62,485 nt of DNA from an uncultured Clostridiaceae bacterium (GCA_947642455.1 CANRSN010000011.1:1-62485); one strand, 5' to 3'. Shown: positions 9,082-19,186, counted from the first letter of the stretch. A program made the numbers and translations. Notes: a model not told the origin generated them from the sequence alone.

Positions 9082-9729
9082 TTAAGGTAACCTAGGTCTT
9101 AAAGTCAAATAGATAGGTTCTTCTTCTTTTATTCTGGTAGACTTTCCATGACCTGGGTATACAATAGTATCATCTGGCAAAATAGCAAGTTTATTAGTTA
9201 TAGAATTTATAATATCTTCAAAACTACTTGTAGGTAAATCTGTTCTTCCCCAAGTACCTCTAAATAGCGTATCGCCAGAAAATAGCAACTTTTCCTTTTC
9301 ACAATATAAACAAGTTCCTCCAGCAGTATGACCTGGTGTATGAATCACTTTAAATTCAGTACTTCCAAGATGAATTAAATCATTATCTTCAACTCTAGAG
9401 TCTGCATCTATTATTAGACCATCCTGATTCCATATTGTAAAACTTATTTCAGGATTAAATAAACTCTCTTTGTCTAATCTATGAACTAATATTTTCCCAC
9501 CTTTAGCCTCTTTTATTTCTTTCACAGCACCAATATGGTCACCATGACAGTGAGTTAAATAGATATACTTTATTTTATCTATTTCTAAAACATCTAACAT
9601 TTCTAATATTTTTTCTGGCTCTCCACCTGGGTCTATCACCATAGTTTCTTTTGTATTTTCATCTACAACAATATAACAATTTGTAAGTTGCCCTATTAAT
9701 GTATTTACTTGAATTCTTTTTAATATCAT
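9082..9729 (-). CDS. MBL-fold metallohydrolase (glyoxalase II-like)
   Basis: This 215-residue cytoplasmic protein has the metallo-beta-lactamase zinc motif THCHGDH at about residue 60, a second ligand site in TPGHTAGG, and SGDTLFRGTWGRTD, typical of the hydroxyacylglutathione hydrolase-like (YqgX) group. Substrate cannot be fixed from sequence: members hydrolyse thioesters such as S-lactoylglutathione or related thiol adducts. It stands between hisS and relA, an arrangement common in Clostridia. The ATG is preceded by a weak AAAGGG-type site. Confidence 0.88.
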   Translation of the reverse strand: MILKRIQVNTLIGQLTNCYIVVDENTKETMVIDPGGEPEKILEMLDVLEIDKIKYIYLTHCHGDHIGAVKEIKEAKGGKILVHRLDKESLFNPEISFTIWNQDGLIIDADSRVEDNDLIHLGSTEFKVIHTPGHTAGGTCLYCEKEKLLFSGDTLFRGTWGRTDLPTSSFEDIINSITNKLAILPDDTIVYPGHGKSTRIKEEEPIYLTLRPRLP

Positions 9730-9829
9730 TTTTCCCTTTATGATATATTTAATAACTTAAATAACCATATTCTCCTTCCTTTAAATTCATATCGTAACTT
9801 TTGTTCTAATTATTTATATAGATAATATT

Positions 9830-9886
9830 ATTACATTGGTCTGTCCCTTTTGGGACATTTTTGTCCCAATTTGCTCCGTCCCATTT
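9830..9886 (-). repeat. 57-bp GGGAC repeat, copy 1
   Basis: This segment (read on the minus strand: GGGACGGAGCAAATTGGGAC, then a short palindrome, then GGGACAGACCAATGTAAT) matches 23393-23450 almost base for base in the opposite orientation. It directly follows the relA stop codon. It contains the dyad GGGAC/GTCCC and could fold as a hairpin in the relA 3' end. Confidence 0.85.
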
Positions 9887-12091
9887 TTACTTTCTACGTT
9901 TAACTTCATAAACACTATCTATTTTTCTAAGAGCCTTTAAAACTTGGTTCAAAGAATCTAAATTTTCAACTTCAACAGTAAGTTCTGTTATAGCTATTCT
10001 TTCCTTATTTGCCCTTGAACTTACAGCAATTAACTTTGTTTTGCTATCACCTACAACCTTTATTATATCTGACAACAAACCATTTCTATCATTTGCATAA
10101 ATTTCAATATCAACACTATAAGCAGCCTTATCGTTATCTGCCCAGAACACATCAATCATTCTGCTTTCTTCATCTAAAAATAAGTCTTTCAAATTTTTAC
10201 AATCTGACCTATGTATTGAAACTCCACGTCCTCTTGTAATATAACCTACAATATTATCCCCAGGAACTGGGTTACAACACTTAGATAACTTAACCAAACA
10301 ATTATCAATTCCTTTTACTATAATACCATTATTAGATGGTTTATATTGCATAGTTTTTTGTTTTGACAATTCTTCTAACTTTTCTTCGACATTTTCTTCT
10401 TTATGCACTTTTCTATATTCTTCTAATATTCTAGCAATTATTTTCCCTGCTGATATTGCTCCAAAGCCAACTCCTGCATACATATCTTCAATAGTGTTAA
10501 ATTTATATCTATTTAATGCTCCTACTATAAATTCTGGCTTGAATAACTCGCCATGCTCCATTCCTATTCTTTTAATTTCTTTTTCTATTAATTCTTTTCC
10601 TTTTTCTATATTTTCTTCACGTTGATTTTTCTTAAACCAAGACATTATTTTGTTTTTAGCAGCTGAGCTTTTAATAAATTTTAGCCAGTCTCTACTAGGT
10701 CCCTTACTATTTTCAGAAGTTATTATTTCAACAATATCTCCATTATTTAGCTTAGTAATAATTGGCATCATTTTACTATTTATTTTACAGCCTGTCATAT
10801 GGTGACCAATTTCTGCATGTATACTATAAGCATAATCTATTGGTGTACTTCCACGTGGCAATACTTTTATATCTCCACGTGGAGTAAATACATATACCTC
10901 ATCTTCAAATAATTCAGTTTTCAAAGTATTTAAAAACTCTTGTGGATCTTGCATATCTTTTTGCCACTCTAAAGTCTCACGAAGCCATGCTAATTTATCT
11001 TCTGTTACTTGAACATTAGCTTTCTTTCCCCTTGAAAAACTTGCTTCCTTATATGCCCAATGCGCTGCAATACCAAACTCAGCAATTCTGTGCATATCCC
11101 AAGTACGTATTTGTACTTCAAAAGGTGTTCCCTTTTCTCCAATTAATGTTGTATGTAAAGACTGATACATATTAGGTTTTGGAACTGCGATATAGTCTTT
11201 AAACCTTCCTGGCATAGGATTATACAATTCATGTACAACACCTAATGCAGCATAACAGTCTTTTACAGAGTTTACAATAATTCTTAGTGCAAATAAATCA
11301 TATATTTGATCTAAACTACTATTATCTCTCTTCATTTTTCTGTATATACTATATAAATGCTTTGCTCTTCCTGTAATTTCCGCTTCTATTTTTTGATTTT
11401 TCAATTCTCTTTTTATTTGTTCTTCAATTCTATCTATAAATTCTAATCTTTCTTCTCTTTTTCTATCTATTCCTTCTACCAATTCTCTATATTCTTCTGG
11501 ATATAAATACTTAAAACCCAAATCTTCTAATTGCCATTTTAAAGAATACATACCCAAACGATTTGCAAGTGGAGCATATAAATCCATCGTTTCTTTTGCA
11601 TTTGCAATTTGTCTGTCTCTTGATAAATATTTTAAAGTTTTCATATTATGAAGCCTATCTGATAATTTTATTAAAATTACCCTTATATCTTTCCCCATTG
11701 CAAGAAACATTTTTCTATAATTTTCAACTTGTGCTTCTTCTACACTTTCATAATTCAATTTACTAAGTTTAGTAACACCATCTACCATTTCTGCAATTTC
11801 AACACTAAACTCATTTACTACATCTTGATAAGTCGCCTCAGTGTCTTCTACTACATCATGAAGTAATGCAGCACAAATGGTACTGTCATCTAACCCTAAC
11901 TCTGCCAAAGTATTTGCAACTTGAAGTGGATGTATAATATATGGCTCACCTGATTTTCTCATCTGTTCTCCATGGTTGCCTTTTGCAAAATTATATGCTT
12001 TTAATATCAATTTTGAGTCTGACTTTCTGTTATTCTTTTTCATTCTATTTATTATTTCTTCAATTGTTACTTGTTTTTCTAGTTCTTGCAC
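9887..12091 (-). CDS. relA: Bifunctional (p)ppGpp synthetase/hydrolase (RelA/SpoT family)
   Basis: A 734-residue Rel enzyme that makes and degrades the stringent alarmone. Domains in order: HD hydrolase (HPLQVANTLAELG, then ALLHDVVEDT, about residues 50-85), synthetase (region around VPKPNMYQSLHTT, about 300), TGS (FTPRGDIKVLPRG, about 395), the helical and conserved-cysteine region (SKCCNPVPGD), and a C-terminal ACT domain. Length matches full Rel. The start codon is GTG (12089-12091), 7 nt after AAGGGATG. It sits downstream of recJ with a 92-bp gap, a common clostridial order. Confidence 0.95.
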   Translation of the reverse strand: MQELEKQVTIEEIINRMKKNNRKSDSKLILKAYNFAKGNHGEQMRKSGEPYIIHPLQVANTLAELGLDDSTICAALLHDVVEDTEATYQDVVNEFSVEIAEMVDGVTKLSKLNYESVEEAQVENYRKMFLAMGKDIRVILIKLSDRLHNMKTLKYLSRDRQIANAKETMDLYAPLANRLGMYSLKWQLEDLGFKYLYPEEYRELVEGIDRKREERLEFIDRIEEQIKRELKNQKIEAEITGRAKHLYSIYRKMKRDNSSLDQIYDLFALRIIVNSVKDCYAALGVVHELYNPMPGRFKDYIAVPKPNMYQSLHTTLIGEKGTPFEVQIRTWDMHRIAEFGIAAHWAYKEASFSRGKKANVQVTEDKLAWLRETLEWQKDMQDPQEFLNTLKTELFEDEVYVFTPRGDIKVLPRGSTPIDYAYSIHAEIGHHMTGCKINSKMMPIITKLNNGDIVEIITSENSKGPSRDWLKFIKSSAAKNKIMSWFKKNQREENIEKGKELIEKEIKRIGMEHGELFKPEFIVGALNRYKFNTIEDMYAGVGFGAISAGKIIARILEEYRKVHKEENVEEKLEELSKQKTMQYKPSNNGIIVKGIDNCLVKLSKCCNPVPGDNIVGYITRGRGVSIHRSDCKNLKDLFLDEESRMIDVFWADNDKAAYSVDIEIYANDRNGLLSDIIKVVGDSKTKLIAVSSRANKERIAITELTVEVENLDSLNQVLKALRKIDSVYEVKRRK

Positions 12092-12183
12092 TATAACATC
12101 CCTTCTTTCAATATACTAAATTTCAAAAAATAAATATTAATAACACAGCAAATAGTTTAAGACATCTGAATAGTTACCATATA

Positions 12184-13878
12184 TTAGATAGATTTCATTA
12201 TATCTTTTATATTTATTTGTAAACTTTCCATCCCATTAAATTGATTAATTTCTATACTACCTACTACATCAATCTTGTCACCTATAAGATATTCGTCTGC
12301 TAAATTACCCAAATTAAAACCAATTGCATCAATTGCGAAATTATCTTCTTTAAGATACAATTTTATATGCTTACCTTCTGATAATGTTCTTATTGAATTT
12401 ATTTTTAAATTTTTAAACAGGAATAAAGGCATTTTATTTGCTTCACCAAATGGTTCTAATAGCCTTAGTTCACTTACTGCACTAATATTTATTTCTTTTA
12501 GAGATATTTCTTCATCTATATTAATAATTGGTATTATATCACTAATATTACTTTTTTGTGCATATTCTTCAAATTCTTTTTTAAAATCTTCAAAATTATT
12601 TTTACTAACAGATACTCCTATAGCCATAGAATGTCCGCCAAATCTATCTAAATATGTACTACAATTTGTTAATGCTGTATATAAGTCAAACCCTGGTATA
12701 CTTCTACCTGAACCTTTTCCTACATTTTCTTCAAAACAAATTAAAATACTTGGTTTAAAATACATATCTGTTATTTTTGATGCAACAATTCCTATAACTC
12801 CATGATGCCATCTTTCGTCTCCTAGTACAATTACATTATTTTCTATACCTTGCAATTTTTCATTTTCTATTTTTTCAACAGCTTGTTCAAAAATTGCTTT
12901 TTCTTTTTCTTGACGTTCTTTATTATATGTATTTAACTGTTCTGAAATTTCTGAAGCTTGTTTTGGATCTTCTGTTAAGAACAACTGCAATGCTAATTGT
13001 GCAAACCCTAACCTACCACAAGCATTTATTCTAGGTGCTAGTCCGAATGATATAGCTGTTGAGTCTACTTTTCTATAACCTGCTGTGTCTAAAAGTGACT
13101 TTAAGCCTATATTTTTTGTTACTTCTATAAGTTTTAACCCTAACTTAGTAATAACTCTATTTTCATCTACTAATGGCACTATATCTGATATTGTTCCAAC
13201 AGCTACTATATCTAAATATTTTAAAAATTCCTTTTCTTCTAATTCAAAACGTTGATTTATTGCTTGTATTAACTTAAATACTACTCCTACACCTGCTAAT
13301 TGATTAAATGGATATTTATTATCTTTTCTTTTTGCATCTACCACAGCAATAGCTTTTGGAAGCAACTCTCTAGGTTCATGGTGATCTGTTATTATAGTTT
13401 GTAAACCTAAAGAATTAGCATACTCTATTTCCTCTATTGCAGATATTCCACAATCTACTGTAATCATCAAATCGTATTTTTGACTTGCTATTTTTTCTAC
13501 TGCATTTTTGTTTAGCCCATATCCTTCACTTAATCTGTTTGGTATATATTCATCTGCATTTAATCCTCTTTCTAGTAAATATTTTTTAAGTACTGTTATA
13601 CTTGTAATTCCATCAACATCATAGTCTCCATATATTATTACTTTTTCATTTTGATTTATTGCTTTTTCTATTCTGTTTACTGCTTTTTCCATGTCTGGCA
13701 TTAAATATGGATTGTGGAAGTCGTGTCTTGTTGGATTTAGAAATACTTTTAGTTCTTCATCTTCTACAATATTTCTGTTGTATAGTATTGTTGCTAACAG
13801 TTTATTTATGTTATATTTACTTGATATTTTATTTACTTCTTCTTCATTTGTTTCTTGTACTTGCCACTTTTTATTCAT
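12184..13878 (-). CDS. recJ: Single-stranded-DNA exonuclease RecJ
   Basis: A 564-residue DHH-family 5'-3' exonuclease used in recombination and mismatch repair. Catalytic motifs are visible: IIYGDYDVDGITS (motif I), ITVDCG, the DHH motif in TDHHEP, and the DHHA1 region with GGHSMAIG. An OB-fold C-terminal part follows. The length is close to the family norm (about 560-570). It is followed by relA. Start ATG at 13878; the ribosome binding site is weak. Confidence 0.95.
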   Translation of the reverse strand: MNKKWQVQETNEEEVNKISSKYNINKLLATILYNRNIVEDEELKVFLNPTRHDFHNPYLMPDMEKAVNRIEKAINQNEKVIIYGDYDVDGITSITVLKKYLLERGLNADEYIPNRLSEGYGLNKNAVEKIASQKYDLMITVDCGISAIEEIEYANSLGLQTIITDHHEPRELLPKAIAVVDAKRKDNKYPFNQLAGVGVVFKLIQAINQRFELEEKEFLKYLDIVAVGTISDIVPLVDENRVITKLGLKLIEVTKNIGLKSLLDTAGYRKVDSTAISFGLAPRINACGRLGFAQLALQLFLTEDPKQASEISEQLNTYNKERQEKEKAIFEQAVEKIENEKLQGIENNVIVLGDERWHHGVIGIVASKITDMYFKPSILICFEENVGKGSGRSIPGFDLYTALTNCSTYLDRFGGHSMAIGVSVSKNNFEDFKKEFEEYAQKSNISDIIPIINIDEEISLKEINISAVSELRLLEPFGEANKMPLFLFKNLKINSIRTLSEGKHIKLYLKEDNFAIDAIGFNLGNLADEYLIGDKIDVVGSIEINQFNGMESLQINIKDIMKSI

Positions 13879-13936
13879 CTACTAAAAATACCCCACTTTT
13901 CTTCCTTATTTTCTATTACATTTACATTCGTATATA

Positions 13937-13966
13937 AATATTTATTTTTTAGAAGTTCTGCACAGC
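13937..13966 (+). repeat. Half-element remnant
   Basis: AATATTTATTTTTTAGAAG followed by TTCTGCACAG matches the left inner arm and the start of the core of copies R7 and R2, but nothing of the rest remains. It lies between recJ and the upstream metallopeptidase gene. I take it as a truncated copy of the palindromic family. Confidence 0.5.
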
Positions 13967-13984
13967 AACAATTTTCTATTAGCT

Positions 13985-14695
13985 TTATTTTAAACTTGCT
14001 ATAATTAAATATATTATTATTTTTATACTACAATTAAAAAATAGTATAAATTGTGTTGCTGGTATACCTATAACATTTATTCTTTTATATTCATTTGCTA
14101 TTTTTTCTACATCTTCTCTTGTTATTTCTCTATTTTCCTTCTTTGTTTCAATATAGTCTTCCATATATTCCTTTGCCAAAAACTCTGCTTTTGTCATTGC
14201 ATCAGTCTCTAGAAAAGAACGTACTATATAATATATAAAACTCATTATTATAAAAATACCTGCAAATAGCCATCTATCTTTTATTACTCCTGATAATGTT
14301 AATACACTAATTATTATAAATGATAACATATATATATTGGAATATATAAAATTAAATATTAACATTTTCCTATTTTGTATTGAATGTAAACATTCATGTG
14401 CTATTGTTTGAATTCTTGTATAACTATTTTTTATGTTTGCTATTAAAATAGTATCTGTCATTGCTATATATAAACTTGCTTGTTTATCCTCATTTTCTTG
14501 TACTTTTACTTTTTCATTGTTTAATTTCTTTAATATTGTTTGACATATTTCTTTGTTTTCTGGAAATTTTTGTGACAACTTGTCTAATTCAGGATTTTCC
14601 CCTGCTTTTCTCATTTCTCTTATATTCACATTAAATACTATAAACATTACTATTATAAATACTACCATTATTGATATTAGTATTATAAATTCCAT
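13985..14695 (-). CDS. Membrane-anchored HExxH metallopeptidase-like protein
   Basis: About 236 residues from ATG at 14695, chosen because GGAGG lies 7 nt upstream; a longer frame up to 14815 lacks such a site. It has an N-terminal membrane segment (residues 2-22), a soluble part carrying AHECLHSIQ (an HExxH-type zinc motif at about residue 97), two or three further membrane segments, a DAxxKAEFLA element that may hold the third ligand, and a hydrophobic C-terminus. The layout resembles small membrane zinc peptidases, but the family is not recognised with certainty and no substrate can be named. Confidence 0.65.
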   Translation of the reverse strand: MEFIILISIMVVFIIVMFIVFNVNIREMRKAGENPELDKLSQKFPENKEICQTILKKLNNEKVKVQENEDKQASLYIAMTDTILIANIKNSYTRIQTIAHECLHSIQNRKMLIFNFIYSNIYMLSFIIISVLTLSGVIKDRWLFAGIFIIMSFIYYIVRSFLETDAMTKAEFLAKEYMEDYIETKKENREITREDVEKIANEYKRINVIGIPATQFILFFNCSIKIIIYLIIASLK

Positions 14696-14824
14696 TCTCT
14701 TTCCTCCATTTTTCTCTAGTACAAACTTTTGTAAATAATTGATCTTTTGTAAAATACAAAAACTCAAATTCTTTTTACTTTGAATCATTATAGCATTTAA
14801 CCTTCTTGCTTGCAAGTAAAAATG

Positions 14825-15059
14825 TTTTAGTTTAAGTATTTTTTGAAATAGTAAGTTTTATACGTAAAATATATACTCTACACAGCAATTAATATTTATT
14901 TTTTCAGAGTTCTTTACTGGCTTCGCCAATCGCTCTGGGTCGTGTCCACTCTGGGAGCTTCCCTGCGCAGAACTTTTCAAAAATAAATATTAATTACTGT
15001 GTAGATGTTTAAGAAATATAGCATAAAACTTACTATTTCAAAAAATACTTAAACTAAAA
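14825..15059 (-). repeat. Palindromic element copy R2 (same core, different outer arms)
   Basis: The outermost 36 bp (14825-14860, starting TTTTAGTTTAAGTATTTT) are repeated perfectly inverted at 15024-15059. Further in, CTACACAGCAATTAATATTT pairs with its complement with one mismatch. The central core is the same GC-rich sequence as in the other copies but in reverse orientation. The arms show no similarity to the TTACAATTCAC type beyond the AATATTTATTTT stretch next to the core. AATG flanks both sides and may be a short target duplication. Confidence 0.9.
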
Positions 15060-15135
15060 AATGTAATTATTACAAAAACAAATTAACTTGCCTTTGTAAT
15101 AATTACAATATTTTTATACTTACTTTCAGTTTTTA

Positions 15136-16326
15136 TTATTTATCTAATAACCAATCTAAAACATTTAATTTTCTTATTCCATTATATGATGTCTCAGGAG
15201 TTACATCCATTGTTAGTATGTATTTAGGATAATGATCTTTAATCATATCTAATGATCTTAATTCTCTATTTAGTGTTTCTTCATTCATAGTTGTTTCTGC
15301 CACTTGATAATATTCAATTCCCTTACTATTTATTGCTACAAAATCTATTTCATATTCATCTACTTTACCAATATATACATCATATCCTCTCCTTAGGAGC
15401 TCTAAATACACAACATTTTCAAGTATATGACCTCTTCCTTGTTCTTTCCTACCTAATAAAAAGTATCTTAGCCCTAAATCTACAACATAATATTTGTCGC
15501 CAGTTTTTAAATATTGCTTTCCTTTTATATCATACCTAGTAGTTTTATATAATATAAAAGCTTCTGTTAATGCTGACAAATAGCTTTCAACAGTATGTAC
15601 ACTTATTTTTCTACCATTTGATGTCATTGTATCTGCTATTTTATTAGTAGAATATAAATTTCCAACATTATCTAACATAAAATTTATTATACTTTGTAAC
15701 ATTTGCATATCTTGAAAATTTTTTCTTGCCATAACATCTTTTAATATTATAGAATCATATATTCCTTTTATATACATATCTACATCATCTATATCTTCTA
15801 ATTTTAGAGTATATGGAAAAGAACCTGTTGATATATATTTTTTATAAATTCTATCTATATTTTCATGTGGTAATGCTAAACTATATTCTTTAAATGACAA
15901 TGGTAACATTTTTATTTCTATATATCTTCCAGAAAGTAGTGTTGCAAGTTCTCCTGATAAGAGATAAGCATTTGAACCAGTTATATAAATATCTATATTT
16001 TTTTGAATATATAATCCATCTACTGCTTTTTGAAATTGCTGAATGTTTTGTACTTCGTCTATAAATACATAATTTGTTTTATCTGGATTTGTTTTATCTT
16101 TAATATAATTATATAGTTTTAAATAAGTATCTAGTTCATGATAAATTGGATCTTCTAAATTTAACCTTATTATTTGATCTTGTGTAATACCATTTTTTAA
16201 TAAATAATCTATATATATGTCAAACAAAGTTGATTTCCCACATCTTCTTATCCCTGTTATGACTTTAATTAGATCCTTGTCTTTAAATTTTATCAGTTTT
16301 TTTAAATATTCATCTCTATTTATCAT
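15136..16326 (-). CDS. AAA-type ATPase with DUF4143 domain
   Basis: About 396 residues. The N-terminal half is a P-loop ATPase (VITGIRRCGKST, Walker A at about residue 24; NYVFIDEVQN, Walker B at about 90). The C-terminal half is a DUF4143 region with a restriction-endonuclease-like DxE-type segment (YEIDFVA). Members are widespread in bacteria and archaea and of unclear role; many occur singly as here. I chose ATG at 16326 because AGGTGAT lies 5-6 nt upstream; a GTG at 16335 overlaps that site. Confidence 0.88.
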   Translation of the reverse strand: MINRDEYLKKLIKFKDKDLIKVITGIRRCGKSTLFDIYIDYLLKNGITQDQIIRLNLEDPIYHELDTYLKLYNYIKDKTNPDKTNYVFIDEVQNIQQFQKAVDGLYIQKNIDIYITGSNAYLLSGELATLLSGRYIEIKMLPLSFKEYSLALPHENIDRIYKKYISTGSFPYTLKLEDIDDVDMYIKGIYDSIILKDVMARKNFQDMQMLQSIINFMLDNVGNLYSTNKIADTMTSNGRKISVHTVESYLSALTEAFILYKTTRYDIKGKQYLKTGDKYYVVDLGLRYFLLGRKEQGRGHILENVVYLELLRRGYDVYIGKVDEYEIDFVAINSKGIEYYQVAETTMNEETLNRELRSLDMIKDHYPKYILTMDVTPETSYNGIRKLNVLDWLLDK

Positions 16327-16478
16327 ATTTATCACCTAATATAATTATATATTTCAATCATATTTTTGTCAAGTTTTTGCAGCAGTATTGCAAAAACTTC
16401 TATTTTTCTACATTTTTTTGAATTCATTATAAGTATCTGTATTGCAATATTATAATTATTAAACATATATATACTTTT

Positions 16479-16811
16479 CTATAATACTTCCTTTATAGAT
16501 TCTGCAATAATTTTATTTACATCTGCTATCATTACATTAAACTTCACTTCTAAGTCAAAATATTCTTTTATCTCTTTATTAGCAACAAGTGCTACATACA
16601 TATCCTGAAGTTTTTTTGTTTTTTCTTCATCCTGATTTTGCCCTTGCATTGCAAGTATTTGCATTTCATACCTCATTTTTTCAAAATCATCAACTTTACT
16701 CTTTAAATTACTATCTGCTACTACTGTATCTTTTGCTTTTTTATACTCCAAATATTCTTTTGAAGTTTTTATTTCTTGTGCAAGTTTATTAGCCGTATCA
16801 TATACATTCAT
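16479..16811 (-). CDS. YlbF/YmcA family regulator
   Basis: A 110-residue, almost entirely helical protein of the YlbF/YmcA (com_ylbF) family. In Bacillus the YlbF-YmcA-YaaT complex modulates RNase Y-dependent mRNA maturation and so affects competence, biofilm and sporulation. The sequence shows the family pattern: a long N-terminal helix (DTANKLAQEIKTSKEYLEYK), a charged middle and a C-terminal amphipathic helix. Which paralogue it is cannot be told. A 10-bp hairpin stem (16841-16867) separates it from the glycosyltransferase gene upstream. Confidence 0.85.
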   Translation of the reverse strand: MNVYDTANKLAQEIKTSKEYLEYKKAKDTVVADSNLKSKVDDFEKMRYEMQILAMQGQNQDEEKTKKLQDMYVALVANKEIKEYFDLEVKFNVMIADVNKIIAESIKEVL

Positions 16812-16887
16812 TTAACTTCCTCTTTTCCATTTTATATAAATGCAGTAAAAACCTGCATTTATATAAACATTTATTAATTTATACTTC

Positions 16888-18180
16888 TTAAGCATATGCA
16901 TGCTTCTTTTTAAAACTTAGTAAATTTGTAATTTCTGCATCTGTATTTTTAGCTTTTTTAGTTTTCTTTGCTTTTTCTTGTTCTATTTGATTTGCTTGAC
17001 GTTCTGCCATAGTTTGACATATTGCTTTTTGATATGTAAAATGAGTATCTTGTGCAATTTTGTTCCAATTGTATTCTTCTTTGACTTTTGATTTTGCCTT
17101 TTTGGCTATATTGCTACATAATTGATAATCGTATAATAAAGTTAAAATTGAATCTGCTATAGAGTTTGGATTTCCTGCATAACTTTTCATTCCATTTTCT
17201 CCATGTGTTATAATTTCATTAAGTCCTCCAACATCTGATACTACTGTTGGAACTCCTGCAAGCATCGCTTCTAATGCAACTATTCCAAATGGTTCATATG
17301 TGCTTGGAAATACTGCAATATCTGCACATTTATACATCTTTTGTACTTGTTTACTATTTAAATATCCTGTAAAATATACTTTATTAGAAATACCCATATG
17401 TTCTACTTGTGCTCTTAGTTCATCTAGCATTCCACCTTTTCCAGCAATTATAAGTTTTGCATCATTATAACCACTTAATATTTTAGGCATTGCTGATATT
17501 AAATGTTGAACTCCTTTTTCATATACTAGACGCCCTAAATAAAGTATTATTTTTTCATTATCTGCTGCATATTGTCTTCTAAATTCATAGTCTCTTTCAA
17601 TTCCATTAAAGTTTGTTAAATTAATTCCATTTGGTATTACATTTATTTTGTCAAATGGTAACCCAAAAAGTCCTTGTACATGCCCTTTCATAAAATTACT
17701 ATTTACAATTACCTCTGTTGCTTCATATGTTAGCATCCATTCTGTATCATTAATATATCTTTGTGTTTCATCATGTACTCCACTATTTCTTCCTGCTTCA
17801 GTTGCATGTATAGTTGCTACTACTGGTATTCCAAATGAGTGTTTCAAAGTTTGTGCAGCATTTGCAACTAACCAGTCATGTGCATGTATAACATCAAAAT
17901 TTCCTTCTTTTGCTATTATTTCAGTTGCTTTTGCTACCATGTTAAAATTCAACTGCATAACCCATTCAATAAAATTGTTTGGTCTAATCATATAATTGTC
18001 TACTCTATAAACTTTTACTCCTTTGTCATTCTCATAATATGGAGTGTCTCCATCTTTGTATGTTACTACTGTAACATCATGACCATCTTTTATTAGCCTT
18101 TTTGATAGGTCATGCACTACCCTTGCTATTCCACCTACTATTCTTGGTGGATATTCCCATGTTAACATTAAAATTTTCAT
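16888..18180 (-). CDS. Glycosyltransferase family 4 (GT-B fold)
   Basis: About 430 residues from ATG at 18180, giving the conserved start MKILMLTWEYPPRIVGGIA, in which the glycine-rich loop binds the donor. The Rossmann-like donor domain carries ILYLGRLVYEKGV and the nucleotide-sugar site PSTYEPFGIVALEAMLAG (E-x7-E motif) at about residue 300. The N-terminal pattern resembles bacterial glycogen synthase-like GT4/GT5 enzymes, but the acceptor is unknown. The C-terminal 40 residues are a Lys-rich tail. Upstream in-frame TTG codons exist but lack a properly spaced ribosome binding site. Confidence 0.85.
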   Translation of the reverse strand: MKILMLTWEYPPRIVGGIARVVHDLSKRLIKDGHDVTVVTYKDGDTPYYENDKGVKVYRVDNYMIRPNNFIEWVMQLNFNMVAKATEIIAKEGNFDVIHAHDWLVANAAQTLKHSFGIPVVATIHATEAGRNSGVHDETQRYINDTEWMLTYEATEVIVNSNFMKGHVQGLFGLPFDKINVIPNGINLTNFNGIERDYEFRRQYAADNEKIILYLGRLVYEKGVQHLISAMPKILSGYNDAKLIIAGKGGMLDELRAQVEHMGISNKVYFTGYLNSKQVQKMYKCADIAVFPSTYEPFGIVALEAMLAGVPTVVSDVGGLNEIITHGENGMKSYAGNPNSIADSILTLLYDYQLCSNIAKKAKSKVKEEYNWNKIAQDTHFTYQKAICQTMAERQANQIEQEKAKKTKKAKNTDAEITNLLSFKKKHAYA

Positions 18181-18294
18181 AGGTACTTTTTGTTCCCCTT
18201 TCAAATATATTTTCTTTCGTTATTAATTATTTGTTTACATTTTTATTGTATACAACTTTTCGATAAAAGTAAACAATTTTCACAAATTTTTAAC

Positions 18295-18335
18295 AAAAAA
18301 AATATAAAAAACGTAGATTTTACTCTACGCTTTTT
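18295..18335 (-). terminator. Intrinsic terminator, possibly bidirectional
   Basis: The stem CGTAGA / TCTACG is flanked by A-runs on one side and T-runs on the other, so on the minus strand it gives a stem followed by TTTTTTATATTTTTTTT. It lies about 60 bp after the end of the broken gene at 18388-18863. Confidence 0.7.
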
Positions 18336-18387
18336 TATTTTTATATAATAACTCTAATATTTGTTACTTTTTTTCGCAAATTATACC

Positions 18388-18863
18388 TTACATAATTATT
18401 AGCAAATTCTTATCAGAAGTATTATTAAAATATCTAATATCTGTAGCAATCTCTGGAACTTCTTCTAAAAGTTTCTTTATAGTCTCCATTAGCTCTGTAT
18501 CATATTTTGTTTCTTGTATACATTTTAATATATTAGTCAAATCACATCCATTATTTTTAAAATCTCCAAACGAAAACCATTTTATGTCTTTTTTTTCCGA
18601 AAAAATACCACTTTCACAAGCTTCTTCATTTAAATGTCCTATGTGCTACACCTAATATGAGCTCCTTGTGGTATTGGGCATTTTGATAATCCAATTATAT
18701 TAACTAGTTCTAAGTCTTGTACTTTACTAGTCTCATTAAATAGTTGTAATATTAGTATTACCAATTCACTTGCTTTTTTCTCATATAGTATTTTTCGAGA
18801 TACTTTTCTTTTTTTCCGATTATTAGCTATTTCTGCTACTAATTGATCAATTCTCTTGTCCAT
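18388..18863 (-). pseudogene. Small unknown gene split by a frameshift
   Basis: From ATG at 18863 (preceded by AGGAGG) the first frame gives 74 residues and stops at 18639, after PIPQGAHIRCST. A second frame then runs open from about 18632 to a TAA at 18388, adding about 79 residues (from HLNEEACESG to NLLIIM) with no start of its own. The joined protein would have about 150 residues, mainly charged and helical. I do not recognise a family. A frameshift near 18632-18645 is the simplest reading, and an intrinsic terminator follows. Real mutation and a base-calling error are both possible. Confidence 0.55.
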
Positions 18864-18966
18864 ATCTTTCCTCCTGTTTTTTGAATATATAATTTGCTAC
18901 TTTAATAGTTACATATTATTATTTTACTACATTTTACATGCTTTGTCAATTTTAGCTTAAATTCAC

Positions 18967-19186
18967 AAAAAAAGAGTACAATTTGTTACATTTCACAGAT
19001 ATAATATTCACTTAAATACTATAATATTTATTATAACAAAGTTTTGCGCAGGGAAGCTCCCACAGTGGACATGACCCAGAGCGATTGGCGAAGCCAGTAA
19101 AAAACTTTGTTAAAATAAATATTATAGTACTTATATAATTCTGATTTTAAGCTGTGAAATGTAACAAATTGTACTCTTTTTGGCTG
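18967..19186 (+). repeat. Palindromic element copy R3 with flanking direct repeat
   Basis: Outer ends AAAAAGAGTACAATTTGTTA pair with the right end. Inner arms ACTATAATATTTATT and onward flank the GC-rich core. The 10-bp sequence TTAAATTCAC occurs on both sides (18957-18966 and 19187-19196), consistent with a target-site duplication. The right copy contains the TGA stop codon of mutS, so insertion took place at the mutS 3' end. Because the arms begin AAAAAGAG and end CTCTTTTT, the transcript could act as a large terminator on either strand. Confidence 0.92.

Noticed and set aside
16841-16867. Hairpin between the glycosyltransferase and ylbF as a terminator
   Set aside because: The 10-bp stem is perfect, but no T-tract follows on the minus strand; I mention it only under ylbF.
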